DNA from: Candidatus Altimarinota bacterium
GTDB lineage: Bacteria > Patescibacteriota > Gracilibacteria > BD1-5 > UBA2023
Assembly: GCA_028713325.1 (NCBI GenBank)
Contig: JAQTON010000001.1
Span: forward strand, 470,644 to 534,643
Length of the DNA stretch: 64,000 nucleotides
Direction: 5' to 3'
Translations under genes and position numbers: made by a program
Shown here: piece by piece, positions 9,962 to 20,749 of the stretch
How positions within the stretch are numbered: position 1 is the stretch's first letter
How the letters are laid out: the number at the start of each line of letters is the position of its first letter
The notes under the pieces: generated by a model
What the model was told of the DNA's origin: nothing
The model's database searches: none
What the model saw: only the letters and a program-made list of their open reading frames with translations

Positions 9962-10192
9962 ATGCAAACAAACAATAGGGATGACGACATACTTCACGGA
10001 GTGAGTCTGTCCATGATTTTGGATTTTCTTATCGAAGAATACGGTTTTGAGGAACTGAGTATCCTTATCAGGATTAATTGTTTTAAAAGTCACCCGAGCA
10101 AGGAATCGAGTTTAAAATTCCTGAGGAAAACGGAATGGGCTCGTCTTCAGGTTCAGTGACTCTACGTGAGAACCGTGTTGGAGAAGAAATAA
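9962..10192 (+). CDS. VF530 (DUF2132) family protein
   Basis: 76 aa. The sequence [20 protein letters not shown] followed by ININCF-like [20 protein letters not shown] and TEWAR matches the compact helical VF530 family of presumed DNA-binding proteins. One UGA near the C-terminus (QVQGLYV) restores the usual family end, where a residue before LY is expected. A hairpin terminator follows 20 bp downstream. The cellular role of the family is not known. Confidence 0.85.
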
Positions 10193-10211
10193 CAACTACA
10201 AACCATTGTAT

Positions 10212-10239
10212 AAAAATCCGTATTTTCATACGGATTTTT
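10212..10239 (+). terminator. Terminator after VF530 gene
   Basis: Perfect 11-bp stem AAAAATCCGTA / TACGGATTTTT with a 6-nt loop; T-rich on the plus strand. Confidence 0.85.
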
Positions 10240-10278
10240 ATGTAGAACCTCCGATCGATGATGATTTCAAAAATAGAG

Positions 10279-10307
10279 TTGACTTTTTCTAAAAATACGC
10301 ATATTAA
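10279..10307 (+). promoter_or_regulatory. Promoter for helical-repeat protein
   Basis: TTGACT and TATTAA separated by 17 bp, 36 bp before the start codon at 10343. Confidence 0.55.
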
Positions 10308-10342
10308 TAAAGTATATGTACCCATTATCATAATCCGTTTCT

Positions 10343-13198
10343 ATGAAAAATTCCACTCCTCTTCCTATCGCCAGTCCTTCGTCCCTGGAGCGTATCAGTA
10401 TGCTCATAGAACGCGACCGTTCCATTGCCAGAAAACTCGAAAACACCAGTGCTCGAAATCAAAAAGAAACGATTAAAAAAATAAGCGAACTTCTCAATCA
10501 TGATCGAAAAGAAGTGATTGAGGGCGTGTGTTTTCATTATGCGGGAAAGGGAAAAACGGAGATGGTTATTGCTTATGCCGAGATGTATATGAGCGAGCGT
10601 GATATTTATGCCAATAATCTTGCGAATATTTTCCAAGAAATTATGAATACTGCCTATCAAACGATTAAAACGGAGGATTTTGAAGCAAAAAAAATGCCAC
10701 AAGGACTTGAGAAACTTATGAAAAAAGCGGATTCTCTTCGAGAAAAAGATCCGGAAGGCGTTATTGCTCTTATACAGGGGCGTGTTTCTCAGCTTTTTAA
10801 AGGAGATTACGAAGGGGCCATAGAACAATATGGAAAATCTTATCTGCAAGAACACCCCGCGGTATACAATCCTCTCGGAAAAGCACTCGCTGGCATCGGA
10901 CTCATCGAGGACTCTCTCACAGTACAACGGGAAGGATGGGAAAAATATAAGGATCTTGCCTGTCTGGAGGATTGTGTGAGACTTTCTTTTCATCTCGGGA
11001 ACAGCGAGACAGCCGTTCGATATTATCAGATACTCAAGGAACAGAAGTCTGATGCTCCCCATATTATCAGTCTTTCTTCGGAAATCAATTTCTCATACCA
11101 GCTTGAGCTTATAAAGGATTATTTTCGAGGAGTTCATTTTCAGGAATTTCCGAATGTTTTGGACAAAACATGTCAGGAGTCTATCGTCCTCCGAACGAGA
11201 TGACGTATCGAAGAGATCGACGGAGAAAAAGTTGCTCTGCAAAAACTTATAAAGGAAAAGGGGAATGACAAGAATGTTTCGGCGGAAGAATATGCTTTTT
11301 ATGAGGAAACTCTCTATTATACATCTTTGGAACTCCTTGATCTCCTTCATTTTTGAACGATCGGACTTCTCGATGATGCGATGACCGAACTCTATATGCA
11401 AAATATTTTGCACCTTCTTGATTCGGGCGACAGCGGACGTGAGTTCCTGATTGGGCACATAGAATATACGAGACCCTACGCAGCTCTTTGGACGGAGGAA
11501 CAAGTCCCGAACGGAACTCCCATTTCTTCATCAAAAACCTCGGGAAAAAGAAAAACTCTTGAGAGCGATTTCGATGCAACCGATGAACTTACGAGGATTT
11601 TCGATATGATCCTTGCTCATAGTTTCACCCACAATGACGAAGATATTATGGAATGGTATGAGCAATCTACAAAAAAGACCATCCTCAGCGAGTTTGAGAT
11701 GGAAGAGTGTGAAGCGGATATCACGGCGATGAAATCGGAAATTTTAATCCAACGGAGAAAATTTGAGAGCATGCCCGACAATCTCAGAACTTGGTACGAA
11801 ACACTCCAAGGAAAGATCGATCAAGAGGAAGGAATGTTTTTTCGAAAAAAACTCCAGTGTTCTCATCGTTCCGATGCGGGAGCATTGATAACCTTCACAA
11901 GCACGGATATCATACTCTTTGCCATCGTGGACGGATTTTTAAGTAGTGTGGAAAAAGAAACGATTTTCGGAGAATATATAGAAAAACTCACTCTGTTCGA
12001 CATCTCCCATGAAGAAGGACTCAATCTCTGTAATCTTTGTTTCCATTTCGGATACCCGGAATTCGCCTTCGATCTGCTTTGCAGGGATATTGTCGATTGG
12101 TATTCTTCGGAAACCATTTTCCTTGCACTCCGTCTCATTTACGCTCTCTCCTGAGGAGATGTCGAAGTTGCAGAGAGGCTTGCCAACGATTTGGAAAAAA
12201 CGATTTTTGCCCAGAATTGAAGATTCAAAAGTTTTGAAGCATTCATAGAATCTCATGTTGGCACCTCTTCGGAAAATACCGCAACTATTCACGAAATCGC
12301 CGGACTCAGTCTGTATCTTTACGGAGACAAAGAAGAATACGTCAATCATTTGCTCATCGCTCACACGAAGGGGAGCGAAACGGCTCTTAGATATCTTTCC
12401 CAGATATATTCGTTTGAAAACGAGGACGAAAAAGCCTACGAAACCCTTTCCATAGTTTATACGCACAATAACCCGAAGATGCTTTTCGAAACGGGACGAA
12501 TAGTCGAGCTTGCCATCGCGACAGAGCGGAGAAGGGAAGCGAAGGAAGCTCTCTCTGTTATGGAACGAAACGGAATCGAAGGGATTTCGGCACTCCGGTT
12601 TTACTACCTTACAACTGGTACTCGCGAAGAGAAACTCGAAGCGATTCGTCTCCTCGGGGTCTATGATCAGGAAACTCTTGAATGAGTACATGAAGCTTCT
12701 CTGGAATCGGCGTTCAACCGGATGAATGTTTTTATGAAAATGAAAGAAGTCCCTAGCTATATTCTTCTTGCCTGCCGGAGAAGCGACGCACTGTTTCCTG
12801 TAAAAAATCTGGGAAAAGCCATAAAATATTGGAAAGATATCCAGGAAAGCGTTCAGGAAAAACAATTCTCGTTTCTCTGGGGACATTTGGAGCCGTTTAC
12901 GAAAAATGAAAATCTCATACATATGGTTCGCGAAGATACGGAAGAAGCCGAAGTACCGCTTTCGTACATAGAAATCGGACTCACTACGCAGGCATTGTTT
13001 TTTCGAAGTCGATTTGTGGCGGATAAGGATTTTGCCATTCTCGGAGATATGATTTCCCGAACTATCGGCATGCTTTCCGGATATGAAGATATCGCCGATT
13101 CTTGGTACGAAGAAACGCGGAGACATGCGACTGTCGACCAAGCATTCGATCTCGGATACGATCTCGGGAAATTCTGAAAAAAACCGACCCTCCATTAG
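10343..13198 (+). CDS. Large TPR/SEL1-like helical-repeat protein, unknown role
   Basis: 951 aa after joining across six UGA codons (for example ALS-G-GDVEVAERLANDL). Mostly alpha-helical, Glu/Lys-rich, no signal peptide or membrane segment. TPR-like helix pairs are visible, such as GDYEGAIEQYGKSYLQEHP followed by YNPLGKALAGIG, and NSETAVRYYQILKEQK. No catalytic motif was found. The start is chosen because MKNSTPLP is the first Met after a good promoter and lies behind TTTCT. The C-terminus ends shortly after a UGA. It may be a scaffold or protein-interaction platform; nothing in the neighbours gives a more exact role. Confidence 0.7.
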
Positions 13199-13287
13199 AT
13201 TTTATAAAAATCATATCGTATGTGGGTGCAGAATACGAAGTGTTTATATGGATTTTTGAGATTTACCAAGGATCTTTGGAGTATTTT

Positions 13288-13316
13288 TTGCAAAAATAGG
13301 TTTTTTCTGATAGTAT
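13288..13316 (+). promoter_or_regulatory. Promoter for 200-aa unknown protein
   Basis: TTGCAA and TAGTAT with a 17-bp spacer, 33 bp before the start codon. Confidence 0.5.
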
Positions 13317-13348
13317 GAAGGAAAGATTAATTTATAATCGTTCTTTGT

Positions 13349-13951
13349 ATGGGAGAAATAAGCATAAAAAATACATTATCGGTGTCGGATACGCATACGA
13401 AAATATCTTGCGAGAAAACCGAGAAAAACCCTCCGTTTGTTTGTGTTGATGCGAATGGAAAAGAAACTTTTGAAGATTGGGACAAGCCGCAAAAAAACAT
13501 TTCGGAAAACTTCAAAATATCTAAAACCGAGAAAGGAAAATACAGGGTGATGTATGACGGAGTCGAACTCCCCTTTGCCGTTGCAACGGAAAAAAATGCC
13601 GACAACATGGTAATTATGACCCGGCAGGCATTGGTTCAATATACATCCTGTATGGATCAAAGACTGTTATTGTCCGATATAGAAAAGAAATTTGTTGATT
13701 GTAAATTTTCTGCAAAGGCAAGTGTTTTCTCCGATATGGATATCTCCATCAAAAACTCCATCTTATCGAAAACGGTTTTCATAAAAGAAGATCAATTTCG
13801 AAAAGCTTTGGAGCGAATACTTAAAAAGAGAGGAAACGAGGTTACTTTATGAATCAAAACGGAAGAGGAGCTTTATTATTTCTGAGATGAATTTGTCCGA
13901 TTTATAAATACCATAACGGAAAAAATGAATCTTCCGTTTGAGAAGAAATAA
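13349..13951 (+). CDS. Unknown protein, 200 aa
   Basis: Joined across two UGA codons near the C-terminus (EVTL-G-IKTEEELYYF-G-DEF). The first half is Thr/Ser/Lys-rich and polar, with a beta-rich segment KGKYRVMYDGVELPFAVATE. The second half is helical. No signal peptide, membrane segment or known motif is visible. It has its own promoter and terminator, so it is probably a single-gene transcript. I do not recognise the family. Confidence 0.6.
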
Positions 13952-13977
13952 ATCATCCACCGTCTAAAAATCACTCT

Positions 13978-14008
13978 AAGCAAGCTGTTAATCCAATGGC
14001 TTGCTTTT
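13978..14008 (+). terminator. Terminator before ftsH
   Basis: Stem AAGCAAGC / GCTTGCTT with a 13-nt loop followed by a T run. Confidence 0.75.
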
Positions 14009-14123
14009 TCTTTTTCTTCGTAAAAAATCAAACACTAACTTGCTTTTCCTCTGTTTTTTCATATTATCTTTCCTCCTCGATATCGTTGTATATGAGGTAT
14101 ATACTTATTATCTTCCATTAAAC

Positions 14124-16094
14124 ATGAAAAAGCAGAAAAAACAACAAATCGATCTTCTGAAAACTTTGAAAAAATTGGAAAATGCAGATAAAAAAAGTTC
14201 AAAAAATCCAAAAAACATAAAGAGAACCAATCCTTTCATCGTTCTTTTTATCATCGCCATTCTCCTATCTGGGATATATACATTTCTTGCTTCCCCGACG
14301 AAAGAAGTGATAAATACCGATGTCGGACTCAATGATATTCAGGCACAGTATGCATCCTGAGTATATTCTGAATTGATAGTACAGGGAAACTCTCTTCTTG
14401 CGAAAAAGAAAGAACAGAAAACGGAAACGGGGTTTAATAACAAACTCGTAACGATAACCCAAATCGACAAAATCATCCTTCCGCCCTATGACGGAATCAC
14501 CGATCTCGGATTCAACGATCAAAAAAATCCGACCAAAGTATCGGTAAAGGACGAATATTGGGGAAAACTTCTCGCGGATGCTCTTCCGAGTATCATCGGG
14601 ACGATCATCTTTGTCGTGCTCCTTGTATTTCTCTTCAGTCGTATGTCCGGAGGAACGAACGGACCGATGGCTTTCATCAAGTCTCGAGCCCGCATGTACG
14701 ACCCGGAAAAAGACGAGAAAGTAACATTTAAAGATGTTGCGGGAGCGGAAGAAGAAAAAGAGGATCTGGAGGAAGTAGTGGATTTTCTTAAAAACCCGAA
14801 AAAATACAAAGACCTCGGTGCGAAGATTCCTCGTGGAATCCTCATGGTCGGACCTCCGGGAACCGGTAAAACCCTTCTGGCCCGAGCGGTCGCGGGAGAA
14901 TCCAATGTTCCGTTTTTCTCTATCTCCGGTTCGGAGTTCGTAGAGATGTTCGTCGGAGTCGGAGCGGCTCGTGTTCGCGACCTTTTCAAGGAAGCAAAAG
15001 AACATGCCCCCTCCATCATATTCATAGATGAAGTGGATGCCATCGGGAAGAAACGTTCTCCCGGAATCGGAGGGGGGCACGATGAGCGAGAACAAACTCT
15101 CAATCAGATTCTCACCGAAATGGACGGTTTCGATAATGAAACCAATGTCATCATCCTTGCAGCAACCAATCGTGCCGACGTTCTCGATAAGGCACTCTTG
15201 CGTCCGGGACGATTCGATCGAAAAGTAACGATTCGCCTCCCTCATATGGAAGATAGACTCAAGATATTTGAAGTGCATGCGAAAAACAAACCTCTTGGAA
15301 AAGATGTCGATCTCCGAAAAATTGCTTCCGCAACCGTCGGGTTTTCCGGAGCGGATATCGGAAATCTTCTCAATGAGGCAGCGATTCTGGCAGGAAGGGA
15401 AAATGTTAAATTCATCACGCATGCGATTCTCCAAAAAGCTTTTGAAAAGATTGCCATCGGAGCTACCAAGAAATCACATGTATTGACCGAACGGGAACGA
15501 GAGACAACTGCCTATCACGAAGTGGGGCACGCGATTGTCGGGAAAATGCTTCCGAATACCGATCCGGTATATAAAATCTCCATGATTCCACGAGGAGCAA
15601 CGGGCGGAGTGACCTGGTTCCTTCCGGAAAAAGATACGACCTATGTGAGCAAAGCGAAGTTTCTCGATCAGATTGCCATGGGATACGGCGGACGAGTATC
15701 CGAAGAAATATTTTTTGGAAAAGAATTCATCACTACCGGTGCTTCTTCCGATATAGAAAACGCTACCGAGATCGCACGATCGATGGTGATGAAGTATGGA
15801 TTTGACGAAGAACTCGGACCGGAGAACTTCGCCTCCGCTTCTCTTGAAGGAAACCATCTCGGTGCCGAAGGGGGAGGGAAAATATTCTCGGAAAAAACAC
15901 AAGAGAAGATAGACGAAAAAGTCCGCGATATTTTGAAAAAAGGATATGAGCGGGCAAAAGCTATCATTCTCGCAAACAAAGCTCTCCATGAGAAAATAAC
16001 TCAACGTCTTCTGGAAGTGGAAGAACTCACACAAGATGAATTCGATGCATTTTTTGAGGGTATGGAAGGAGTTCCGGTAAAAACTATCGGATAG
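14124..16094 (+). CDS. ftsH: ATP-dependent zinc metalloprotease FtsH
   Basis: 656 aa, normal for the family. It degrades membrane and cytosolic proteins at the inner membrane. Two membrane segments flank a periplasmic loop: about residues 37-57 and 155-172. AAA+ module: Walker A GPPGTGKT at 243-250, Walker B IIFIDE at 298-303, the pore-loop region with [17 protein letters not shown], and the SRH in [17 protein letters not shown]. Zinc motif HEVGH at 465-469. A single UGA (14358-14360) provides Gly79 in QYAS-G-VYSEL in the periplasmic loop; no other UGA is used. The ATG at 14124 is chosen because upstream in-frame sequence is hydrophobic and lacks a better start. A possible promoter (TTGCTT, 16 bp, TATTAT) lies at 14040-14067. 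Confidence 0.97.
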
Positions 16095-16102
16095 TCATAT
16101 AC

Positions 16103-16136
16103 AATAATCCCCGCGAGAATTCTCGCGGGGATTATT
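16103..16136. terminator. Bidirectional terminator between ftsH and 16142 gene
   Basis: Perfect 16-bp stem, AATAATCCCCGCGAGA paired with TCTCGCGGGGATTATT, 2-nt loop. It lies between two convergent genes and is T-rich on both strands. Confidence 0.93.
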
Positions 16137-16141
16137 TTCTA

Positions 16142-17101
16142 TTATTTGAAACAGCGGACGGGGAGCATATATATTTTGCTGGTACTTCTGATCGGCTCAA
16201 TCTTATTATTTTCGACAGTTACATAGTAACCGTATTCGGAAAGAGAAGATGAAGACCAACAGTATCCTTTCGTACCTTGTTCTTTATAAGAACTATTCGA
16301 TCCGTACTGATATCCCGAGAGTTTCATCCCGAGAGTTTCGCGAACGGAGGCATCATTCTGTGGCACCTCATTGAAAGTGATGTCGGAATTGATGGAGCGG
16401 ATAATTGTCTCCCAATCCTCATTTGAAGGAACGCACTTTCCCGCTTTTTCGGTTTCGCGAATCATCGCATTGTACGAAAAATACTGTTCTCCTATAAATT
16501 CGCCTTCAAGAGGTTCTGTTATATCCCCTTGAGGATTAATCTTGATGCGTACCCCACTCGATAGCATTACTTCTCTCCATCCCGTCGAATCGATACGAAA
16601 ATTCTCACTTTCAATGTCTTCCTTGGTGGCTTCTCGAATTTCCCCAAGAGAAGTTGAATGTCTTTGAATCAATCCCTCCGCTTTTACTCCTTCTTGATCG
16701 ATGAGGTTTCGAATCGATTCGACATTTATCGGAATGCCGAGAGTCAAGATTGATGAAGATACCGAACGAATAATACTCTCCACAAGATTGACGTCTTGCA
16801 GTTTTTCCAATATATTTTCAGCACTTTTTTTCTCTAAAATTCTTTTAGGGGAATCGGTGCAGATTTTTCAAAATTCGTCGGGAGTGATTGCTTCTATTCC
16901 GGCAGATTTCAAGAGAATGTTTCATTCCTCATACATAAAATCTCGAATCGATCTATGGAGCTCTTCATCCCGAGGGATACCAAGAGCTCCGATCGCTATC
17001 GATACGCAACGGATAGTATTCTCCACACGGGAGATATTCGCCAAACTCTGACGAATATTTTCGATATCTTCCGAAGTCGGATTTTCTTTGGTTGCGTTCA
17101 T
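16142..17101 (-). CDS. FISUMP-domain-like protein with repeated N-terminal module
   Basis: 319 aa, joined across two UGA codons in the N-terminal half. The C-terminal 150 residues resemble the 'Fibrobacter succinogenes major paralogous' (FISUMP) domain: GTKGYCWSSSS, SEYGYYVTV and a final YMLPVRCFK. The N-terminal half holds two related modules of about 90-100 residues, with RVENTIRCVSIAIGALGIP matching LVESIIRSVSSSILTLGIP. The start is Met at 17101, in a TTATC context. No signal peptide is visible, which is unusual for FISUMP proteins, normally surface lipoproteins. Role unknown. Confidence 0.65.
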
Positions 17102-17272
17102 GATAAAGTGAAAAATTACGATTAACGCAATGTTTTTACTTTATTTTTTTATTTTGTCAATTTTTTTATGAGAAATTCCACCATCAGAGAAAATTTTAAA
17201 AAAATAGAAAAACCTATTTTCCCGTAGTGCTCTCACAATAAGGCTATGGCAAAAATATTCACATAAATTCTT

Positions 17273-17320
17273 TTGACAATATGTAGTATATGAATATAGT
17301 GATTAATCACTATATCTAGT
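17273..17320 (+). promoter_or_regulatory. nrdA promoter with two NrdR-like boxes
   Basis: A promoter TTGACA - 16 bp - TATAGT (17273-17300). Two NrdR-box-like sites overlap it: ACAATATGTAGT (17276-17287) and ACTATATCTAGT (17309-17320). Each has one mismatch to the ACWATATATWGT core, and they are 33 bp apart, three helical turns, as expected for NrdR pairs. A perfect 20-bp palindrome (17295-17314) joins the -10 to box 2. Confidence 0.7.
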
Positions 17321-17402
17321 GATAACACAAAAGTACGCCCGGATGATGATAAAATATCTCCCTGCAAAACCTCACACACTATCCTTTCATATTTATCTTA
17401 CT

Positions 17403-20018
17403 ATGACCCTTGTACAGATTCGTCGCCGTGACGGAGAGCTTATTGATTTTGACAGAATTCGCATAGAAAAAGCGATTGAACTCGCCGCAATTGACGCGGG
17501 AGAATCAGACCGTTCTTTTGTTCCTGTTTTGACTGATTTTGTCGTGAAAGATTTACAACATGTATTTGGAGAGGTTTTCGTGAATCGAGTTCCGGGTGTG
17601 GAGGATATTCAAGATATCGTGGAACAGAATCTGATGAAGTTTCATAAGTACGAAGTCGCGAAACAATACATCATCTATCGTGCAAAGCATACGGAGGAAC
17701 GAACCGAGAAAAAAGAGGAACTTATCAAACAATTTGAGGAAAACGCGATGAAAGTGACAAAATCTGACGGTTCCAAGGCATTTTTCGATGTCGATAAAAT
17801 TCAAGCGGTTTTCGATCGTGCCGCCAAAGGTCATGAAAATACGTGTACATTCGATGTTCTTATGGAAGCGTTCAAGAAAAACCTCGTCGAAGATATCAAG
17901 ACTTCCGATATCAATAAACTCCTGACCAAAACCTGCGTCGATCTCATCTCTGTGGAGAATATCGCATGGGAGCAGGTGGCGGCACAGATTTTTCTCGGAA
18001 ATGTCTACAAACAAGCCATCAAAAATCGAAAGATGAAACTCGGAGATATATATACACCTGCATCCTATAAAGCACTCTTCGATGAATACATCGAAAAAGG
18101 TCTCTATTACAAAGACTTTTATACCTACTACAGCGAAGCGGATATCCTCGAGGCAGGAAAACATTTGAATAAAAAAACCGATGAATCCTATGGATATACA
18201 ACGGTTCTCTCACTCAACAAACGATACCTCTGCAATCCGAACAAGGTCGTAAAAGAGCTCCCACAGGAGATGTATATGTCCGTGGCACTTTTCTTGGCGA
18301 TTCCCGAACCGGCAGAAACTCGTCTCGCATTCGCACTCAAAGCGTACGAGATGTGTTCAACTCAGAAGATTTCCCTTCCAACTCCGACTCTCATCAATGC
18401 CCGTACGAACTACAACCAACTCTCGAGTTGTTTCAAAATCAATATCGACGATGATCTCCGTGGAATCTATCACAGTATCGAGAATATGGCTCAGATTTCC
18501 AAGTACGGCGGGGGAATCGGAGTCTATCTCGGAAATATCCGTTCCCGAGGCGGAATGATTCGCGGAATCGAAGGGGTTTCCGGCGGAGTCAATCCTTGGA
18601 TCAAAGTCATCAATGATACCGCCATTGCGGTAAATCAGCTCGGAGCACGACTTGGATCCATCTCCGTGACGCTTGATGTATGGCACCGGGATATCTACGA
18701 TTTTCTCGATCTCCAGACTGAAACCGGAGATATCCGATCGAAGGCATTTGACGTATTTCCCGCCATTTCCGTTCCGGATATCTTTATGCGACGCGTGAAA
18801 GAGGACGGAGAATGGACTCTCTTCGATCCGAATGAAGTGGAACGGATGACTGGAAAGAGACTTCAGGATACCTACAGTACTGAATTTGAAGCACTCTATA
18901 TCGCACTCGAAGCGGACAGTCGACTCAAACTCAAACATACCATCAAAGCCAAGGATCTTTTCAAGAAGTTCCTCAAAACGACCGTAGAAACGGGGATGCC
19001 CTATGTATTCTACCGAGACACGGTCAACCGCCTCAATCCGAACAAGCACGCCGGAATGGTATACTCCACCCAACTTTGTACCGAAATCTGTCAGAACACT
19101 TCTCCGACCAAGTTCGTCGAAGAGACGATCGAAGGCGGAAAAATCATCCTCCGATACGAGCCGGGGGATCTCGTGGTCTGCAATCTCGCTTCCATCAATG
19201 TCGCAAAGGTATTCGATCAGAAAACGATGGCGGAAACATTCCCCGTGGTGATGCGAATACTCGACAATGTCATCACGCTTAACTATTATCCCATCAAAGA
19301 AGCGGAACATACCGCGATGAAATACCGATCCGTCGGACTCGGGTACTTGGGACTCGCCGAATATCTCGCCACCCACGGAATGGCGTACGATTCTCCGGAA
19401 GCCAGAGCTCATGTGGACGATCTCTTCGAGCAGTACGCCTATTATACGTACGAGGCTTCCGTCGGACTCGCAAAAGAACGCGGAACGTACGGAGTCTACC
19501 GTGGTTCCGAATATGACAAGGGAATTCTCCTCGGTCACGATAAAGAATGGTTCGTTCGCGAGAAAAAGCTCTGACAGAAGTGGGCAGAGCTCTTCGACGC
19601 CATGGCAGAGCACGGAGTCCGATTCGCCTACCATACGGCCCCGGCACCGAACACTTCCACCGCCGGTATCGTCGGAACGACTGCAGCCCTTCTTCCTATC
19701 TACAAGAAGTACTTCGTCGAGACCAATCTCTCCGCACCGACCGTTCGCGTAGCTCCCAAGCTCGCTCCCGAGAACTTCTGGCTCTACAAAGAATATATTA
19801 ATATGGACATGAACGATATTATCGATATGATGTCCGTGATCTACCCATGGGTGGACCAGTCGATCAGCTTCGAGTGGATGATAGATCCCGCCAAGGTTTC
19901 TCCCGCCGAACTTTACGGATACTACATGAAGTCCTGGGAACAGGGAATCAAGACCGTGTACTATGTACGAAGCTTGAGTGGAGAAGTGGGAGAGGCTTGT
20001 GTGAGTTGTAGCGGGTAA
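17403..20018 (+). CDS. nrdA: Class I ribonucleotide reductase, catalytic alpha subunit
   Basis: 871 aa. Reduces ribonucleotides to deoxyribonucleotides together with NrdB (23421). Two N-terminal ATP-cone-like modules are visible (RRDGELIDFDRIRIEKAI, then KSDGSKAFFDVDKIQAVF). Catalytic core: Cys in QLSSCFKI, active-site loop QLCTEICQNT, redox partner Cys in VVCNLASIN, PNTSTAGIVGTTAALLP. The C-terminal tail CVSC supplies the redox-relay cysteines. One UGA (19572-19574) encodes Gly in KKL-G-QKWAELFDAMAEHGVRF. The start at 17403 is chosen by homology to the cone start (MTLVQIRRRDGE). Preceded by NrdR-like boxes. The 3' end is partly duplicated at 20694-20727. Confidence 0.96.
19984..20018 (+). 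repeat. nrdA 3'-end repeat, copy 1
   Basis: Last 35 bp of nrdA. About 29 of 35 bases match 20693-20727, on the other side of the toxin-antitoxin pair. Confidence 0.65.
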
Positions 20019-20028
20019 AAAATAAAAC

Positions 20029-20072
20029 TTGAAAATTATAAAATACATATATAATACATACTAAGTACATAC
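20029..20072 (+). promoter_or_regulatory. Promoter and operator-like repeats of toxin-antitoxin pair
   Basis: TTGAAA (20029) and TATAAT (20050-20055), followed by two direct TACATACT repeats 11 bp apart that also form AAGTACATACTT. Such repeats just before the first codon are typical binding sites of ribbon-helix-helix antitoxins. Confidence 0.5.
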
Positions 20073-20074
20073 TT

Positions 20075-20341
20075 ATGGAATATCTATTCTGATCTGAGAA
20101 AAATGAACAACTAAAGAATGAGCGTGGTTTTTCTTTTGAGGATATTATCGTTGCTTTACAACAAGATGGATTGATTCACAGTGAAAAACATCCGAATGCA
20201 TGAAAATATGAAAATCAACATGTACTTTATGTAAAAATGACTGATTGAATATATGTCGTTCCCTGTATTCTCTGAGAGGATGAGATATTTCTTAAAACCG
20301 CCTTCAGGAGTCGCGTAGCGACCAAAAAGTTTAATTCCTAA
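20075..20341 (+). CDS. BrnT-like toxin (putative ribonuclease)
   Basis: 88 aa. MEYLFGSEKNEQLKNERGFS followed by FEDIIVAL matches the start of BrnT/DUF497 toxins (W/FD-x-x-K-x-x-x-x-H/R-x-x-S-F-E-E), and ends FLKTAFRSRVATKKF, the family's C-terminal Arg/Lys segment. Three to four UGA codons are used (LFGSEK, NAGKYE, TDGIYV, ILGEDE). The antitoxin gene begins 11 bp downstream; toxin-first order is the rule for BrnTA. Expected to cleave mRNA in translation arrest; activity is inferred only from the family. Confidence 0.72.
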
Positions 20342-20352
20342 TATTTTCTACT

Positions 20353-20679
20353 ATGATACAGACAAAAGACATAAAAATCCTCAAAGAGGATTATCTTACT
20401 GATGAAGAGCTTGCCTGAGAGGATAAGGAGACGAGAGATTTTATCAAGATGTCTGAACGGGGGGAGTTGGTTCCGAATACAGATCCAGAATTTCGGAATA
20501 TGCTTATTGAAACAGCACACAATACTCCAATCTCTCGCAAATCTATCACTCTAAAACTTCGTACTCCAACGTACAATCGACTTCGTACTATAGCAGCAAA
20601 AGAAGGAGTCCCTTATCAGACGCTTATGAATAGCGTTTTGATGAAGTATACAGAGGGAAGATTGGTGGAGAAAAAGTAA
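20353..20679 (+). CDS. BrnA/CopG-like antitoxin
   Basis: 108 aa. The C-terminal part ISRKSITLKLRTPTYNRLRT followed by VPYQTLMNSVLMKYTEGR is a ribbon-helix-helix DNA-binding domain with the YQTL-N-x-VL-x-Y pattern of BrnA antitoxins. The N-terminal half is acidic and would bind the toxin. One UGA (ELAGEDK). It probably represses its own promoter through the repeats at 20046-20072. Confidence 0.75.
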
Positions 20680-20692
20680 ATCTCTTTTGTGA

Positions 20693-20727
20693 AACGGGGG
20701 GAGGCTTGTATGAGTTGTAGTGAGTAG
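20693..20727 (+). repeat. nrdA 3'-end repeat, copy 2 (remnant reading VKRGEACMSCSE)
   Basis: GTG AAA CGG GGG GAG GCT TGT ATG AGT TGT AGT GAG TAG reads like the nrdA tail VGEACVSCSG, including the CxxC, and ends in a stop. It looks like the displaced original end of nrdA, or a copy of it, left beyond the toxin-antitoxin islet. Confidence 0.6.
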
Positions 20728-20749
20728 TTCTTTATTATTAATAAAAAAT

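Noticed and set aside
14001..14360. Separate short membrane protein ending before ftsH
   Set aside because: The apparent end is a UGA read as Gly; the segment is the N-terminal membrane part of FtsH. The same applies to every apparent split gene such as uvrC, recF, tgt, folA, pth and ileS, so none is called a pseudogene.
16701..17051. Plus-strand 116-residue frame in front of nrdA
   Set aside because: Antisense to the N-terminal half of the FISUMP-like gene, whose two repeated modules confirm the minus-strand reading.
18357..20048. Long open frame on the minus strand opposite nrdA (also at 11939-13195, 14265-15434 and 61746-63023 minus)
   Set aside because: These are antisense shadows of well-supported genes, Ser/Arg/Phe-rich with no family match. 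The plus-strand genes have catalytic motifs or continuous homology.
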